Source: Holacanthus passer (lineage: Eukaryota; Chordata; Actinopteri; Pomacanthidae). From it: DNA of 64,000 nt. The stretch spans positions 938,001 through 1,002,000 of the forward strand of contig JAFREQ010000091.1 in the NCBI GenBank assembly GCA_025331565.1, given 5' to 3'. Position numbers and translations under genes: made by a program. The notes under the pieces were generated by a model. The model saw only the letters and a list, made by a program, of their open reading frames with translations. It was not told the DNA's origin and ran no database searches. Positions 46,629 to 58,427 of the stretch are shown one piece after another. Each line of letters begins with the position of its first letter. The stretch's first letter is position 1.

Positions 46629-46860
46629 CACAATTATTATATTTTCCTCTTTTGAAGAAATTCAACTCCCTCTGGATTTTCTTTAATTTTCTTCTTTCAT
46701 ATTTATTTCCCCCTCAAACATGACCTGAAAACTGTATTTCATTCAGAGACATGAAGACAGAACAATTACTCATCTGAAGAAATTCAGCTCTTTTTGGATT
46801 TTTTATTATTTGCTCTTTTCCTATTTAAAGGCTGAAAATGATGTTTCATCCAGTTGGGAC
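46629..46860 (+). repeat. Local direct duplication
   Basis: GAAGAAATTCAACTCCCTCT and GGATTTTCTTTAATTTTC near 46654-46690 recur as GAAGAAATTCAGCTCTTTTT and GGATTTTTTATTATTTGC near 46775-46812. Each copy is followed by CTGAAAA...TTTCATYCAG. The two copies are 46629-46745 and 46762-46860, diverged but in the same order. Confidence 0.65.
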
Positions 46861-46924
46861 GTTGCTATACCAAAGTGTGAATACAGACAGGTTATGTCTC
46901 TGAGTCTTGACTAACACTGAAAGA

Positions 46925-46948
46925 TGTTTGTTTGTTTGTTTGTTTGTT
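46925..46948. repeat. (TTTG)n microsatellite
   Basis: Six TTTG-type units. Confidence 0.9.
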
Positions 46949-47861
46949 GACAGTATTCACAAAACATTCTAAAGCTGAAAGTAGCTCTCAAGGTTTGGTC
47001 TGAGAGTAATTCACAGAAAATTTTAACAAATAACTCCTCAGTCTTCTTCATTTAAAGTTACTGAACCTGTTTAATCACTCAAAGCAGGCCATGCGGCAGC
47101 CACCATAGCTGAATGTTCTAGTGTAAGTTCTAACTGAGGTTCTAGTGTAAGTTCAGCCAGGAAGACAACAATGCTTTCTCAGTCACAAACGATTTCTCAT
47201 CTCTCCTCCTGCGCATGCCCACACACATTTCCCGTTGTCAGTGTTTGGGGCTGTCATTGGAAATCAGCTGTCTCATCAGCTGATCTCTTCCATCCAATAG
47301 CACGGTGTTCCACCCACATTGCTAGACTGCTGGCAATTTGGCTAAGTTCTAAAACTCGACTCCTCTTCTGCTCCATATGAGATTTATCCTATTGCTGTAG
47401 CATATCATGTGTGGGTGAATTCCTGGAGTCACTTTGCGACAATGAAGCAGTCATAGGCAACACTAATAAGGTCGCTCTCCTGTCCCAAAGTCATGCCATT
47501 CATGAGATGCATATCATGGCTATCTGTCAAAACAAAGTCTTATCTAGATTCAGTCAGGTTCTACGTGAGATTTGTCCTGCCTATGTCAACTCTCTTTTGA
47601 ATTGTCCATTTTGTTAGCATTTTATGAGTCTTTAAGATAAGGCATTCCTTTATTTTCACATGATAAGCAATTGCATTTTACTGGTGGTTGGTGCTTCACT
47701 TGCTTCACTGACTGTGTTACTCATCATTCATTTTAATTCCAGAGTCTTATGCTCGCTGGTTGTGTTAATGCATATTTAATGGTGCATCATCATTTGAATA
47801 CCTGTAGAAACATACTATTTTACTTTGCTCTGTTGTGTTTGTCCGTCTGTCTCTTGTCTCA
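46949..47861. other. No recognisable feature
   Basis: AT-rich DNA. A short phrase GTTCTAGTGTAAGTTC is repeated at about 47116 and 47140. Confidence 0.4.
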
Positions 47862-47964
47862 CAAGCCATAGCATTGGCTTCTCATGTCAACATTGGGCAT
47901 GCCCCTAAAAAAACAAGCCATAGCATTGGCTACAAATTCAAAAAAACAAGCCATAGCATTGGCT
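47862..47964 (+). repeat. Three copies of an 18-bp hairpin-like motif
   Basis: CAAGCCATAGCATTGGCT occurs exactly at 47862-47879, 47914-47931 and 47947-47964. The last two are embedded in a 33-bp tandem unit with TACAAATTCAAAAAAA. AGCC and GGCT can pair to form a short stem. An AAAT-rich repeat follows to 47998. Confidence 0.9.
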
Positions 47965-48169
47965 ACAAATTAAAATAAATGAATAAATAAATAAATTATT
48001 CCTATTTGCTCGTTCCCGCGTTTTCTGTCCTTCTGATGTTATCCCTCTTGTGATTTATCCAGCGATGGCTCGGACAGTAATTCTTCAATCAAGACGTCTT
48101 TACTTGTCACTCCTGGTTGAACTAATGTTAAGATGTACTGAAATTGAAATGTATTTTTCCCCAAAGTCT

Positions 48170-48480
48170 ACTGGCCTAGTAAACAAGATATGGACTCAAG
48201 AGGCAAAAGTCAGTAACAGGCAGGCTGAGAAGATCAGGAAAACTAATCCATAAGTAGAACAGGTAGATGAGCAGGATGGGGCTCATAACTAGAAAACTGG
48301 CAGGCAGAGAAAAGGGCTCGAAGGCTGTGGCAGGTAAAGCATGCCGGACAATCTGGAAGGAATGAGGGGAGATGGATTGGGGAATGGGGAGCAGGTGTGC
48401 AGGCTGGGTGTGGAAGTCAGGTGATAGGGAATGGAGAGAGTACCGGGGTTACTGCAGGACAAGCTGGAATGGCAAAATGT
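48170..48480 (-). mobile_element. LTR-like fragment (copy E, weak)
   Basis: The plus strand shows CAGTAACAGGCAGGCTGAGA, AACTGGCAGGCAGAGAAAAG, GAGGGGAGATGGATTGGGGA and GGGAGCAGGTGTGCAGGCTG. These phrases are typical of minus-oriented fish LTRs of the same broad class as copies A to D. Ends are not visible. Confidence 0.4.
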
Positions 48481-49800
48481 CCAGTGTCATTTTTCCTAAT
48501 GTGGTTGTTCATAACAATTTTTTAATTAATCTATCTTGTGTACGTCTTTGTACAAAGGGAGATATAATTATCTACATATGTCCTGCATATGTCCTTTAAT
48601 GTTGTGACATTTCCTTCTTGTTCATAGGTGATGAAATATAATATGAAATATCATCTGGAAATAATATGAACAATAAGAAAAGCTCTATTCTATTAAAGTA
48701 AATGCAAAAGTAAATATGGAACATAATTAAGTTAAATGAATCAAATGTACAGTGGATGTAACATATAGCACTTTTTTTTTTTTTTTTTTTTTTTTTACCA
48801 TGGCCACCATTCTTACCAAATCTTTGATGCATAAACCACCCGTTAATGAAAGAGTTGGCAGAAAACAGAGAAAAAGTTATATGAATCACATTGGAAGTCA
48901 CTAACAATCTATTTTGACATTTAATTTGTAGGGCTTTAAGTTTTGCACACTGATACTATTCATGACCTAGTTAACACAAGCAGCCTACTTTAAAGTTGCA
49001 TGTCTTTATTTATGAATATTTCTGGAATGTATATGAAATACAAAGTTCTGTTCAAAATGTGTATTTTACTGGCAGTGAATAGCTTTTGGATTTATATTCT
49101 CATGTCATCCTGACTGGGAGAAACAATCTGCATGTTAATGCATACAGATGAAGTGTGCTTTCCTGACAAGCTGGCACTGGGATTGGTGTGTCAGGGGTTG
49201 CAGCAAGGAGAACTTAAGCAATAATTGCTGTTACAACCACAGTGCTCCAGTCAATAACATTCTTTTCACAGCTCCTGGGTACACTTATTGTTTTCTAAAG
49301 GCTTTCAGGATGGCTTCAAAGTGATGCAGTGCCTGCAGTTTCAACTGCGAGGCAGAAATATACCAGCAAAACTGTGCAACAGCATGGAACAGCATTACTG
49401 CTGAACACTGTAAACAGTGCTTTTAATAATTATGCATTGTAATGTGGAACAATCTAAATTTGATAGTTGAATTTCCTTTGATTTCATTTCATTTTCATTT
49501 GCTTTTAGAACAGGACAGAAGGTCATATTGCATGTTTGATATAAACTGTATTCCTAATTGAAGCTGTGGCTCATAGGATGTCTGATCACACTGAGAATCA
49601 TTTATAGAAATCACCACAAAGACCGAGAAGGAATTATATTTTTTTTTAAGTAACGCTAATTATACACAGTATACTGCTGTGCCACATCCAGACTGTGCTT
49701 CAGCTCCACTGTACTTTTAATGTCCATTGGAAACCTTCACAAGTGGCATCTCTTTTTCAGCAAGCACAATTGCAGTGTCTGCAGCTCATACAGATGCTTT
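48481..49800. other. Poly-T tract; otherwise no recognisable feature
   Basis: A 25-base T run lies at 48772-48796. No gene is recognised. Confidence 0.45.
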
Positions 49801-50422
49801 TTGTCATGATTTGGATGTCTTAGTTTATTTATGTTTGTTCTCCAGTGTTTTTGGTTCAGGGTTTTTTCTACAGTGTTGGTGGTTTTGTGTTTTTTTCTGT
49901 TTCTTCTGGCACTTTTGGTTCAGGCTTTGCTTCAGTGGCTGGGGGCGTGGTCTTTAGATGCCGGGGCCCTCGATATCTCACAGCTGCATCTCATCTCACC
50001 TCGTCACTGGCAACTTTAAAGGACTTTCACCTGCAAGCTGCCAGATCATCCCTTTCCATGCCCCCTTACTTTCTCTCTACTGCTTCGTGTTTTCCAGTGT
50101 TCCCCAGTAAACTGTCTGATTGTTCCGGTCTGCCAGAGTTCCCAGTGTCTCCAGTATTCCTGGGTCCTCCAGTGTTTCATTGGTTTTGTCTTCACTGTGT
50201 TCATCCCTACCAGCTCCACCAGTGTGTTTCCAGCCAGCAGCCTCAGCACCTACCACCCACCACCCAACCTCCATCCACTGAAGCAACTCCGCTCCACCAG
50301 CCTCCCTTCACCTTTTTGTGTTCTTGTGTCTCCTGGAGATTTTTTGTTCAGTAAATCCCTTTTACCCCTTCACCCTCGTCTGTGTCTCGCTCCTGGGTCC
50401 AACTAACCCCTAAATTGTCACA
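49801..50422 (+). mobile_element. Solo-LTR-like element (copy B)
   Basis: Starts TTGTCATGATTTGGATG, contains TGGCTGGGGGCGTGGTC, TCAGCACCTACCACCCACCA and the polyadenylation-like CAGTAAATCCCTTTTACCCC, and ends GTGTCTCGCTCCTGGGTCC...AATTGTCACA. It is flanked by GCTTT on both sides (49796-49800 and 50423-50427), allowing one extra T at the left edge. Collinear with copy A at 1340-1956 in opposite orientation. No internal retroviral genes, so a solo LTR. Its 169-codon open frame (49845-50354) lacks domains. Confidence 0.7.
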
Positions 50423-50427
50423 GCTTT

Positions 50428-51036
50428 GTGGCTGTACTTCAATATGACAACCTTTTGGACTCTGTCAACACTCATTTTAAATGTCAGGAGAGTTGACCTC
50501 ACATCACAACTACTGTCATCAAAAGGTATTATGTTTATTTTGTGCAAAGATGTCTAATCATAAAATAAAGGTTTTATCTGCAGCTCAGCAGCTTTGTAAT
50601 GACTGCTGGTCGATGTTTATGAGTCATGATCAAATTTCACACAGGTTCAGTTGTCTGACAACAAAAACTGGAAAATATGTCAATAAGAATAACTATATTG
50701 TGAATTCAGCCGCATTAAGACACAGCAGCAATGATCACAGAGGCCAGGTGTGGATTCAAATGAGGTGTAACAGGCCATCTCCTTCTTTCCCTCTTTTTCT
50801 TCTGCTCTCACACCACAAACACAAACACATATTTTGCTGTGTATTAACAACAAAAACATATTAAATGCACTTACAAATACATTGTAAGTAAACTGACAGT
50901 AATGATGGGCATTTATGTGAAAACACAAATTAAGTTCACACCTTGGAAAGGGGAGCTGTTCTGGCAAAACACGTAAAGATGGTGAGTGAGACGCTCCGAC
51001 ACCCCGTGGAACACGTGGATCCCTGTGGAGCCTGTG
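50428..51036. other. No recognisable feature
   Basis: AT-rich DNA. The 127- and 122-codon frames crossing this stretch lack known motifs. Confidence 0.35.
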
Positions 51037-51225
51037 GACACTGACCATATTAGAGCTAGCAGTCGAAGGTGTGAGGCAGCCTGCTGATGATTTTCAAACT
51101 GAGTGTGATGGGTTTCATCAAACTTTATCTGCTATTGAAGACCATGAGGTGCAGCTGAAAGTCCCAAAAAATGCTAGTAAGTGGATCTTGAGTTCAAAGA
51201 AAAGGCTGGCCATGTCTTTTTTTCT
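51037..51225 (+). pseudogene. Unrecognised coiled-coil-like coding fragment
   Basis: One plus frame is open for about 60 codons and reads LELAVEGVRQPADDFQTECD, then GFHQTLSAIEDHEVQLKVPK. The heptad-like leucine/glutamate spacing resembles the coiled coil of LINE ORF1 proteins. There is no start codon or neighbour to support this. An alternative is chance. Confidence 0.25.
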
Positions 51226-52595
51226 TTTTCTTTGATCATTCACAACAAATCCCATCAAAACTCTAAAACCAACAGTGCATTAGTCAGTCTCCCAACTTCA
51301 TTTAACCATACCGGTGATGTAAATCCAGCATCAAAAGTATACAGTTTCATTTTTAAAAAGCTAAATAATCTCCTACAACAGCTGCACATCCTCGTTTTTA
51401 GAAGCGTTACACAAACAGGAATAAAGTAAGTGTTTATTGGGGCCTATGTTCAGATGCATACTTTGGTGTGTTAGTCTGGTGGATGTGTGTAGAATCAGCT
51501 CAAAATAAACTACTGTGTGTGCGTTCATGGTAATGAAGGAACATACTGTCGACACACTAATGCAGAGTGTCATACAGTGAAATGTTAGCAAGGAATCTGG
51601 AACAGGAAGCTTGTAAAAACTTGAAATGTGTTTTGCAAAATGACAAATGAGCAGAAACTTGCAAATGCATGCACAATTTTGCTCTTTTTCTGAAAATTTC
51701 AAATCCAGCTTTGTGTCCTAATATGAGTGAACTGCTGGCTGTTTCACAAGCCCAGTGATTGGCTGTGTGCTTGAATGGATGGCTGGTTAAATAAATTGGC
51801 CAGATGACTGGGTTACTGGCTGACTGAATGCATACAGAGAACTACAGAAACTACAGAGCAGAGCAGCACACAGCATGAAAACAGATCTTCCTCTGGGGAC
51901 AAATGAATACATTTTTCTTTTTAAATTTCAATTTTCTGCTCTTGAATTAGTATGATATGACTACCAGTGGTAATATATAAAGCTTTTGACAGGGAAATAT
52001 GCTAAAACTGCACAAGGTAAATGGCATGATTGAGTGACTGGCTTGACTGAGTTTCTAGATTGACCTTGTTTCAGTCTGACTGAAGCAGCAGCTGGATGCC
52101 TGATTGACTGTCTGCAAGACTGACTAGAGGGACCCACTGACTGACATTTGACTCCTTTGCTTAACTGATGGATGTATATATAAACACGTCAGCAGATAAG
52201 TCTCACTCTTTAAACAAAAAACTGAAAAAACAAAAAACAAAAACCTTTTCTTGCATTTATATTATTGTTTTAAATAATGTCCTGCTACGTTTTGTTGGAA
52301 CCACTGGAAGTCCACAGATGAATTTGTTCATTTTGTGACTCAAAAGACAAGATAAGACATTCCAGTTCAGAGTTTGTCTCATGTCTCATGCTGAGAACAA
52401 AGGGACACAGCGGGGGCAAAGGAGCCCAGCCCTCACAGTCTTCCTGTTAACAACTAGCCGTTAACTCCAGCCAGGATCCATCTCCAAACTCTCTCTTCAA
52501 CTCACTCTCTTCTCCTCAGTCCTGCTATGAATCTTGTGTGTAGCCTCCCTTTTGTTCAGGCCATGCAGTTTGACACCTTTCGGACCAGCCATCTT

Positions 52596-52599
<4 letters not shown>
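51226..52599. other. No recognisable feature
   Basis: AT-rich DNA. 51750-52150 has many repeated CTGACTG/GACTGG-type words, hinting at an old degenerate tandem repeat. Confidence 0.35.

Positions 52600-52648
<49 letters not shown>
52600..52648. repeat. (CA)n microsatellite
   Basis: About 24 pure CA units. Confidence 0.95.
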
Positions 52649-52651
<3 letters not shown>

Positions 52652-53545
52652 TGTAAAGTACATGTTAGACTAGTTATGTTTTGCTTTTATTGTCTTTTAA
52701 TAAATGCTTGGAAATGCACATGCTGTGTCTTTAATGTGGTACAAGAGTGAATAATGCCAACCTCTGCTCTGCCAAGATCCCCGAGGTGCCCCGAGGTGAT
52801 CTGATGTATGTCAGATCCTGTTATTTAATATAATAATTATTTCTGATATTATTAATTATTATCGATAGCCAAACCGCCCATTAAGTAGATTCCCCACAGT
52901 TTTATGACATTATGATCCTGGGATCTTTTTAAATCAGTCTTGGAGGAGCTTATAAAGTCTGCCAGGAGTGTTTGCTACTGAACGCACAAACTCTTTTGAT
53001 TGATGTACTGTTCTCTGTATACGTTTTACTTCCCAAGTGTTAACATGGATAAAGCAGCCAGCCAAACTCCTTTTCAAGAGCCAGGAAGTGAGCGTGCTTG
53101 CTCCTTTATTGACTTCACACATGGCAGCTAAGTCAGAGTGACGACATTGAATCAGAGTGAAACTAGAAAAGAAAATACAAAGATAGACTTAATGGACGGC
53201 TCTGTGAGCAACAGGTAAATAGAAATGACCTAATGTCTAATGTTAAAATAATATACCACTTGGTATGTAACCGATAAGTATGAAAATTGACATTACCATA
53301 ATGCAAAACTAAGTGAGTAGCAGGTCAGTATATGACCGTAGCTTATAGGCTGTAACACATTAAGCAATTATGTTCGTACAAACTTAGAAAATGAACATAA
53401 AACTCATCACTTTCTAATAAGTGAGCATATAAAGAACATGTAACACTTACAGCCATTGCTTTCTGAGGGATCCACATGATGGATTACATTGGATTAGACA
53501 CCCACATTAACACAATGCAGCCATGCCTGTTCTTTGTTTACCATT
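52649..53545. other. No recognisable feature
   Basis: AT-rich DNA. Confidence 0.45.
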
Positions 53546-53601
53546 ACTTCCTACTTCCTACTTCCTGCTTCCTACTTCCTACTTCCTACTTCCTGCTTCC
53601 C
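53546..53601 (+). repeat. 7-bp minisatellite with 28-bp higher-order unit
   Basis: Eight units of ACTTCCT. Every fourth unit begins with G, so a 28-bp block (three A units, one G unit) occurs twice. Confidence 0.95.
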
Positions 53602-54212
53602 CTATCATTGCAGGTGTCAAAAATAAAAGCTCCACACTTGTTTGTGCATATGAAAATATAAAACTATTTCAATAGTCAACTCAAATTAATGTCTCTTGAA
53701 CATATAAAACATATTCAGGGCAGAACAGTTGAGTTTTAATGATTTATTTTCACTGGTGTGGGGTGACTTTAAGTTAAAAATCTCAGTAAAATCTACTAAA
53801 ATTCACTAAAATGTTAAAATGTACTGGGGAGTTGTACTGACTTGAAAAAGCATATGTAACCCGGGTTTACAAAGCCCTCAGTAAATAGAAGCCTGTTAAT
53901 AAAAACAGCCATAAAGAAATACATTACAAGTGATAAATAGACAATAAATAGATCAATATTGTTAAAAAATCATTAAAATTGTTAGCAATGCTATATTTCA
54001 TGAAGTAATATTTAATTTGGTTTTAAAAACACGTTAAAGGATTAAAAACTTGTAAATTCATGTTATTAATTTTATTTTTATTTTAAAATGGCTAAAAATG
54101 TGTTTGGACTCTTATTTTGGAGAGTCACGTTGCAGCGTGACCCATGTGACTAGCCACAGCCAACCGGGTTGTTTTGTCTCTTCCTGCCGCTGAACGAGGG
54201 AGATATGCATAC

Positions 54213-54518
54213 TAGAGGTGTGCGATACTGCAAGATTTGGTATCGAACCGATACCAAGTAAATACTGGGCCACTATCGCCGATACTGATACCGATACAGA
54301 TACTTTGTAATATTAAAGGTTGACGTATTGTCACACTGCTGACCGGGGGGGCGAGTGAGATAGAAGAAGCGGCTAGTCGGGGGGGGCGCACCAGCGCATA
54401 GAAGAGCGAAACTGACTGACTGACTGAAGTATCGATCTCGCCACGCTAGTATCGATCCGATAGCAATACCGACTTGGTATCGATACTATCGATATTTGGA
54501 TCGATCCGCCCACCTCTA
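54213..54518. mobile_element. hAT-type MITE with perfect 8-bp TSD
   Basis: The 306-bp element has terminal inverted repeats TAGAGGTG...CACCTCTA. It is flanked by the identical octamer ATGCATAC at 54205-54212 and 54519-54526. Eight-base duplications and TAGAG/CTCTA-like ends are characteristic of hAT transposons. The interior is rich in GATACCGAT/ATCGATAC words, able to form hairpins, plus two G runs, and has no transposase. The perfect duplication suggests a fairly recent insertion. It must have been mobilised in trans. Confidence 0.88.
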
Positions 54519-54836
54519 ATGCATACAGTCCTTGTGGAGCTGCTGCTTAAAAGAGAGGAAAATAGAGGAAAAACGGGTAAAGTGTGTATTTAAAGCTTTT
54601 TTTTTTTTTTTTTTACTCTGGAGGAGTTATTTTTGTTTTCCAACCTGTCCTTGCCTTGGTGACGTTGTATTCATTGCCGAACAGGACTTTGTGAGTCTGA
54701 AAATTGTATTTTATTTCATGAAAGGAATATTTTGTCATAATGTATTGGTCATTCCATGGAAATAGAAAGCTAAGGTAACAGATTTCTGTTGTTTTATGTT
54801 AAAATGGTGGATATAAACTGCGAATTTGGTGCTTAA

Positions 54837-55004
54837 CCCTTTATTGGGCAACTGACTATTTTTGGTAATTTCCACACACTTTACATATTGAAAAATTGTA
54901 AAAAATAAAAAAATACAGAAATAAAGTTTTGTTATGTCCTCCAATAACACTGTAAGGTTGAATTTTTAAATTTCAAAGTATTTTAATGAGTGCCCTTTAA
55001 AGGG
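54837..55004 (+). mobile_element. piggyBac-type MITE, copy 1
   Basis: A 168-bp element lies between two TTAA tetramers (54833-54836 and 55005-55008). Ends are CCCTTTATTGGGCAACTG and GAGTGCCCTTTAAAGGG, inverted repeats of about 14 bp with two mismatches. TTAA target sites and CCC-starting termini are hallmarks of piggyBac. The interior has an A-rich core (AAAAAATAAAAAAATACAG) and no coding capacity. Confidence 0.78.
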
Positions 55005-56051
55005 TTAATTGAAGCAGGGCCTGTAGTTCAATGTCCTGCAATGTTTTTTTTTTTCCGCCCGCCATGATGGTGAGTGCTCCATCTTGTTAAGTACCAGTTA
55101 AGCTGAAAACCGGACTGTTATTGATATTTGAAGTTACCTGATGCATTATCTAAGTTAGTTATGCATATTATTTGGTTGTTATGGTAGGCCATTAAGGTTT
55201 GGATCGGGAATTCTGAGCTAATATCGGAGTTGGATTCCATGTGCAAGATACAAGATGGCGAGCTGCCCAGGGACCGCTTGAACTGTGCATCACATAGGAG
55301 CAAAGCGCCTTCTGCTGGACGTTGCGCTGTTTCATTTAAAACTGGTAGGATCTATCCATACTTCTCTGCAAAACTGCAGTGGACTCTCAGAAACACTGGA
55401 TTAACAATTCAGGACAATCAACGGATGAACAGTTAAGGAAATAGAGACATTTAATTGTGATATACAAGTTGTTCAGTCTTTTGCTGAATTATTTAGAGTT
55501 TGTGCATGTTATCACCTTTTATGTTTGTCAAACATACATGTTAATACTGTAATGGTATTGTTTGAATGTATATGTTTTCTGTTTGGTTCAAAACAACTAA
55601 ACAAGAAATGGTTGAAACTTGAAGGGGAACATAATCAAACTGGAACTAAACCTTGAAACTAAAGAACTGGACTTTATTCAGAATAACGCTGAGTTAACTC
55701 AAATAGATTGAAGGATGAAACTTGAAATTACTACAAACAATAACCTAGGTTGAAAATAATGTCCTTTTAAAGCCAAATAATATGTTTAAATCTAAAAAAG
55801 GGATTGATAAACTAAATTACTTGAACAAAAAAGGGAAAAGTATTTCATTTCTCTTAAAGAGATATTGAAAACTATATGTTAACTGTGTGTCAACTGTCTT
55901 GTCTGTCTTCCACTGAAAATAATAAGCCGGCAATTTAAACTCATTTTCTGGTCTGTGGTCATTAATGCGCCCTTTCACCTATCACTGCTCTAGTAGTCGA
56001 ACCTAGCACTGGACCTAGTATACTGTAACTACTCTAGAGGTGTTACACATA

Positions 56052-57200
56052 CAGACGGCAGGTGCAATTAAACGAGGTTTATTAATAAAACAGATTAAAA
56101 CAATAAAAACATCATGAAAAAAACAATAAAACAATATAAAACAATTTGAAAGCCAGTCCAGTTACTCAGTCCAGGAGGGTCCAAAAATTAAAAGTCCAAC
56201 ACTTCTCCAGCAATGAACAGTCATATCCTTGTCTTTGCCTTGCGTCCTGGGGGTGTCCTCTGTCAGCATGTGGCGTAAATCAGCAGATTCATCTATTTCA
56301 GTCCTTTTGTTTAAATCAAGGGTTTATGAACTGATAGGAAAATCTATAAAACAAACTCAGGAACACCATCTGAAAATCACAAGAGTAGGTTGTTTATTCT
56401 TGCAGCAAGGGAACAAGTTACACACAGAAAGTCTGCAGTGCAAGTGTTGTTCAAAAATGCAGAGTTCACATGAAACTTTTTACAATGCCAGATGGGCAGA
56501 GGCTTGCGTTCTTGCTGATACATACCCCATTCATAGTGGAGACAGTTCTTTGTTTATCATACAGGAGCAGACAAGTGAGATGGCCTTGAGGAGAGGAACA
56601 GGATGCTCTATTCCTCTGATATTCGCAGCCTCTTTCGTCACAAACTCTCACACAAGTAACACGAGGCGATCACAAGGTCGTGGGCATGACCTCTCACACA
56701 AGTAACACGAGGCGATCACACAGTAATGAGCATAAAGGATAAGAATTTCTCCAACAGAACATAGGATGGTATATGTCGCACTTAACTTGTACTGGGGGGT
56801 AGATAACTGAATTGATCAAATTAAAACAAAAGAAAGTCAAACAATCTTCAAACTAAACACACTACAACCACACAAATCAAATAATCATGCAAAATAACTA
56901 ACCAAATATCTCAAAATAATCCAAATACAACAAGCAAAGCGAAAGGCTCTCTCCTAGTGCAGTGTTAAGAAACCTCCCCTGATAATGTCGGTACCGGTCA
57001 GTCACCTGGGTTGATCTGCACATTCAAACATTGATATTAGCAATGAGAGGGAGACTTAACTGAAGGGGGGTGAACCATGCATTCACCCCTCCACTCTCTG
57101 TGTCATTGCAGAGGCCTGCGGTGGCGGCGTATATCAGTCGGCATCTCCCCTCCCCTCACTACCGTGTAGTTCACGTTGGAGTACACAAAGCAGTCTTTTT
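56052..57200. other. Unassigned, possibly minus-oriented LTR material
   Basis: GAGGTTTATTAATAAAACAG near 56079-56098 is a plausible reversed polyadenylation region, and A-rich text follows. The 158-codon open frame 56229-56705 has no recognisable domain. A boundary cannot be fixed. Confidence 0.25.
56645..56720 (+). repeat. Perfect 30-bp direct repeat
   Basis: A 30-base block that starts CTCTCACACAAGTAACACGA occurs identically at 56645-56674 and 56691-56720, separated by 16 bases. Confidence 0.95.
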
Positions 57201-58370
57201 GAAACAATCCAATTAATTCTTTTGTGTCTCGGCAAGAGAAATCAATGCTTCAAAAGTAACTGCTTGTGATTCAGACAATAATTTATTTAAACAAAGTCTT
57301 GTCTGCAGGCTATAACTGCTGTAATAGAGTGGAGTACAATTGCAGCATGGAGAAGCAGATCGGCTTGAAGAAGTGGTTTCAGTGCTGTTTGTTAGGGAGA
57401 GTGAGATATCAAACAGTATCATGTGTTAACCTGATGTTAACAGTGGATAAGTTATGCATGGTATGCTCATGTCAGTTTCTTGATTGACAGTCATTTACAT
57501 TGTTTTATCCACACATAGATTCTTCTTATTGTTATCAGAAAGTGTCAGAATTGCAACCTGAAAGAAGCTGCAGGAGATATTGCTGCTGATGCCGCCGTTT
57601 CAGAAATGTGTCACCATTCAAATTCTTTCATACCAGACACAACAAAGCAAGATTGTTCAGCATCAACACTCTGTTAGTCTATCTGGGATCTGTCAAAGAA
57701 AACACAATGGAGACCACATTTTTGTAGAGACTCAAACAAGAGACACACACGAGTGCATCACATCAAGACAAGCACAACCACAAAGGAATGATACTGTACT
57801 GCATCGACACACACCAGCCAATGAAGCATGCTATCAGTCAACGAACCATGAGTCTCAGGTCAGACTATCTCCATAGACCCGGAGAAGTGCACACACACCT
57901 CAAACAAACACCTCAAACTGTCGACTGTTTTGTCTCGCTCTGATGGTCTTAACTGTGTGTATGTGTGTGTATGCGTGTGAGTTGGGAGGAAGTTACTGTA
58001 GTGCAGCCAGATGCTGCTGTAAGGATTGACAAGCACAACCCAACCCCTGAGACGCATTCAGACACACATATAAATACAGAGAGACAGTGGGTGAGACTGA
58101 GGGAAATAAAGAACAGGATAAAGAAGGGGAGGAAGAAGAGAGGGAAGTAGACAGAGAGAGAGCTTTGTAAGGGAAAGCTGACAGCTGTCTTCGTACACAC
58201 GCTGCTCTAACCCATCCCAAAGGAAAGTGCAATTTATACACCATTTCCCAATGCTCCCGAAGGGAAAGCATCATTTTCTGCGGCATAATAAACAGCAGAG
58301 TGGAGGAGAGACAGCAATAACACTTATTGAATAGAAATCCCATTGCTGCAGGATGAGCTTGGCTGTCTCG
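57201..58370. other. No recognisable gene
   Basis: AT-rich DNA. The frame 57580-57876 (98 codons) is not recognisable. A purine-rich tract lies at 58095-58165. Confidence 0.4.
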
Positions 58371-58395
58371 ATCTCTCTCTCTCTCTCTCTGTCTC

Positions 58396-58427
<32 letters not shown>

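Larger units (their letters stand above)
53855..56047. mobile_element. LTR-type element carrying two nested MITEs
   Basis: The stretch begins TGTAACCCGGG and ends AGAGGTGTTACA, giving TGTAAC...GTTACA ends with TG/CA. It is flanked by CATA on both sides (53851-53854 and 56048-56051). Without the hAT MITE (54213-54518) and the piggyBac-type MITE (54837-55004) and their duplications it would be about 1.7 kb. No open frame with known domains lies inside. A long solo LTR or a non-autonomous element fits best; a Ginger-type DNA transposon, which also has TGT...ACA ends and 4-bp duplications, is an alternative. A 4-bp match is modest evidence, so the boundaries are tentative. Confidence 0.45.

Noticed and set aside
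47862..47964. CRISPR-like spaced repeats
   Set aside because: Three 18-mers with A-rich spacers of unequal length in a eukaryotic genome; ordinary tandem repeat.
49845..50354. 169-codon open frame
   Set aside because: Lies wholly inside solo-LTR-like copy B; the collinear copy A does not keep the frame.
53855..56047. CpG island or promoter of a host gene
   Set aside because: The GC-rich patch near 54330-54400 is the interior of the hAT MITE.
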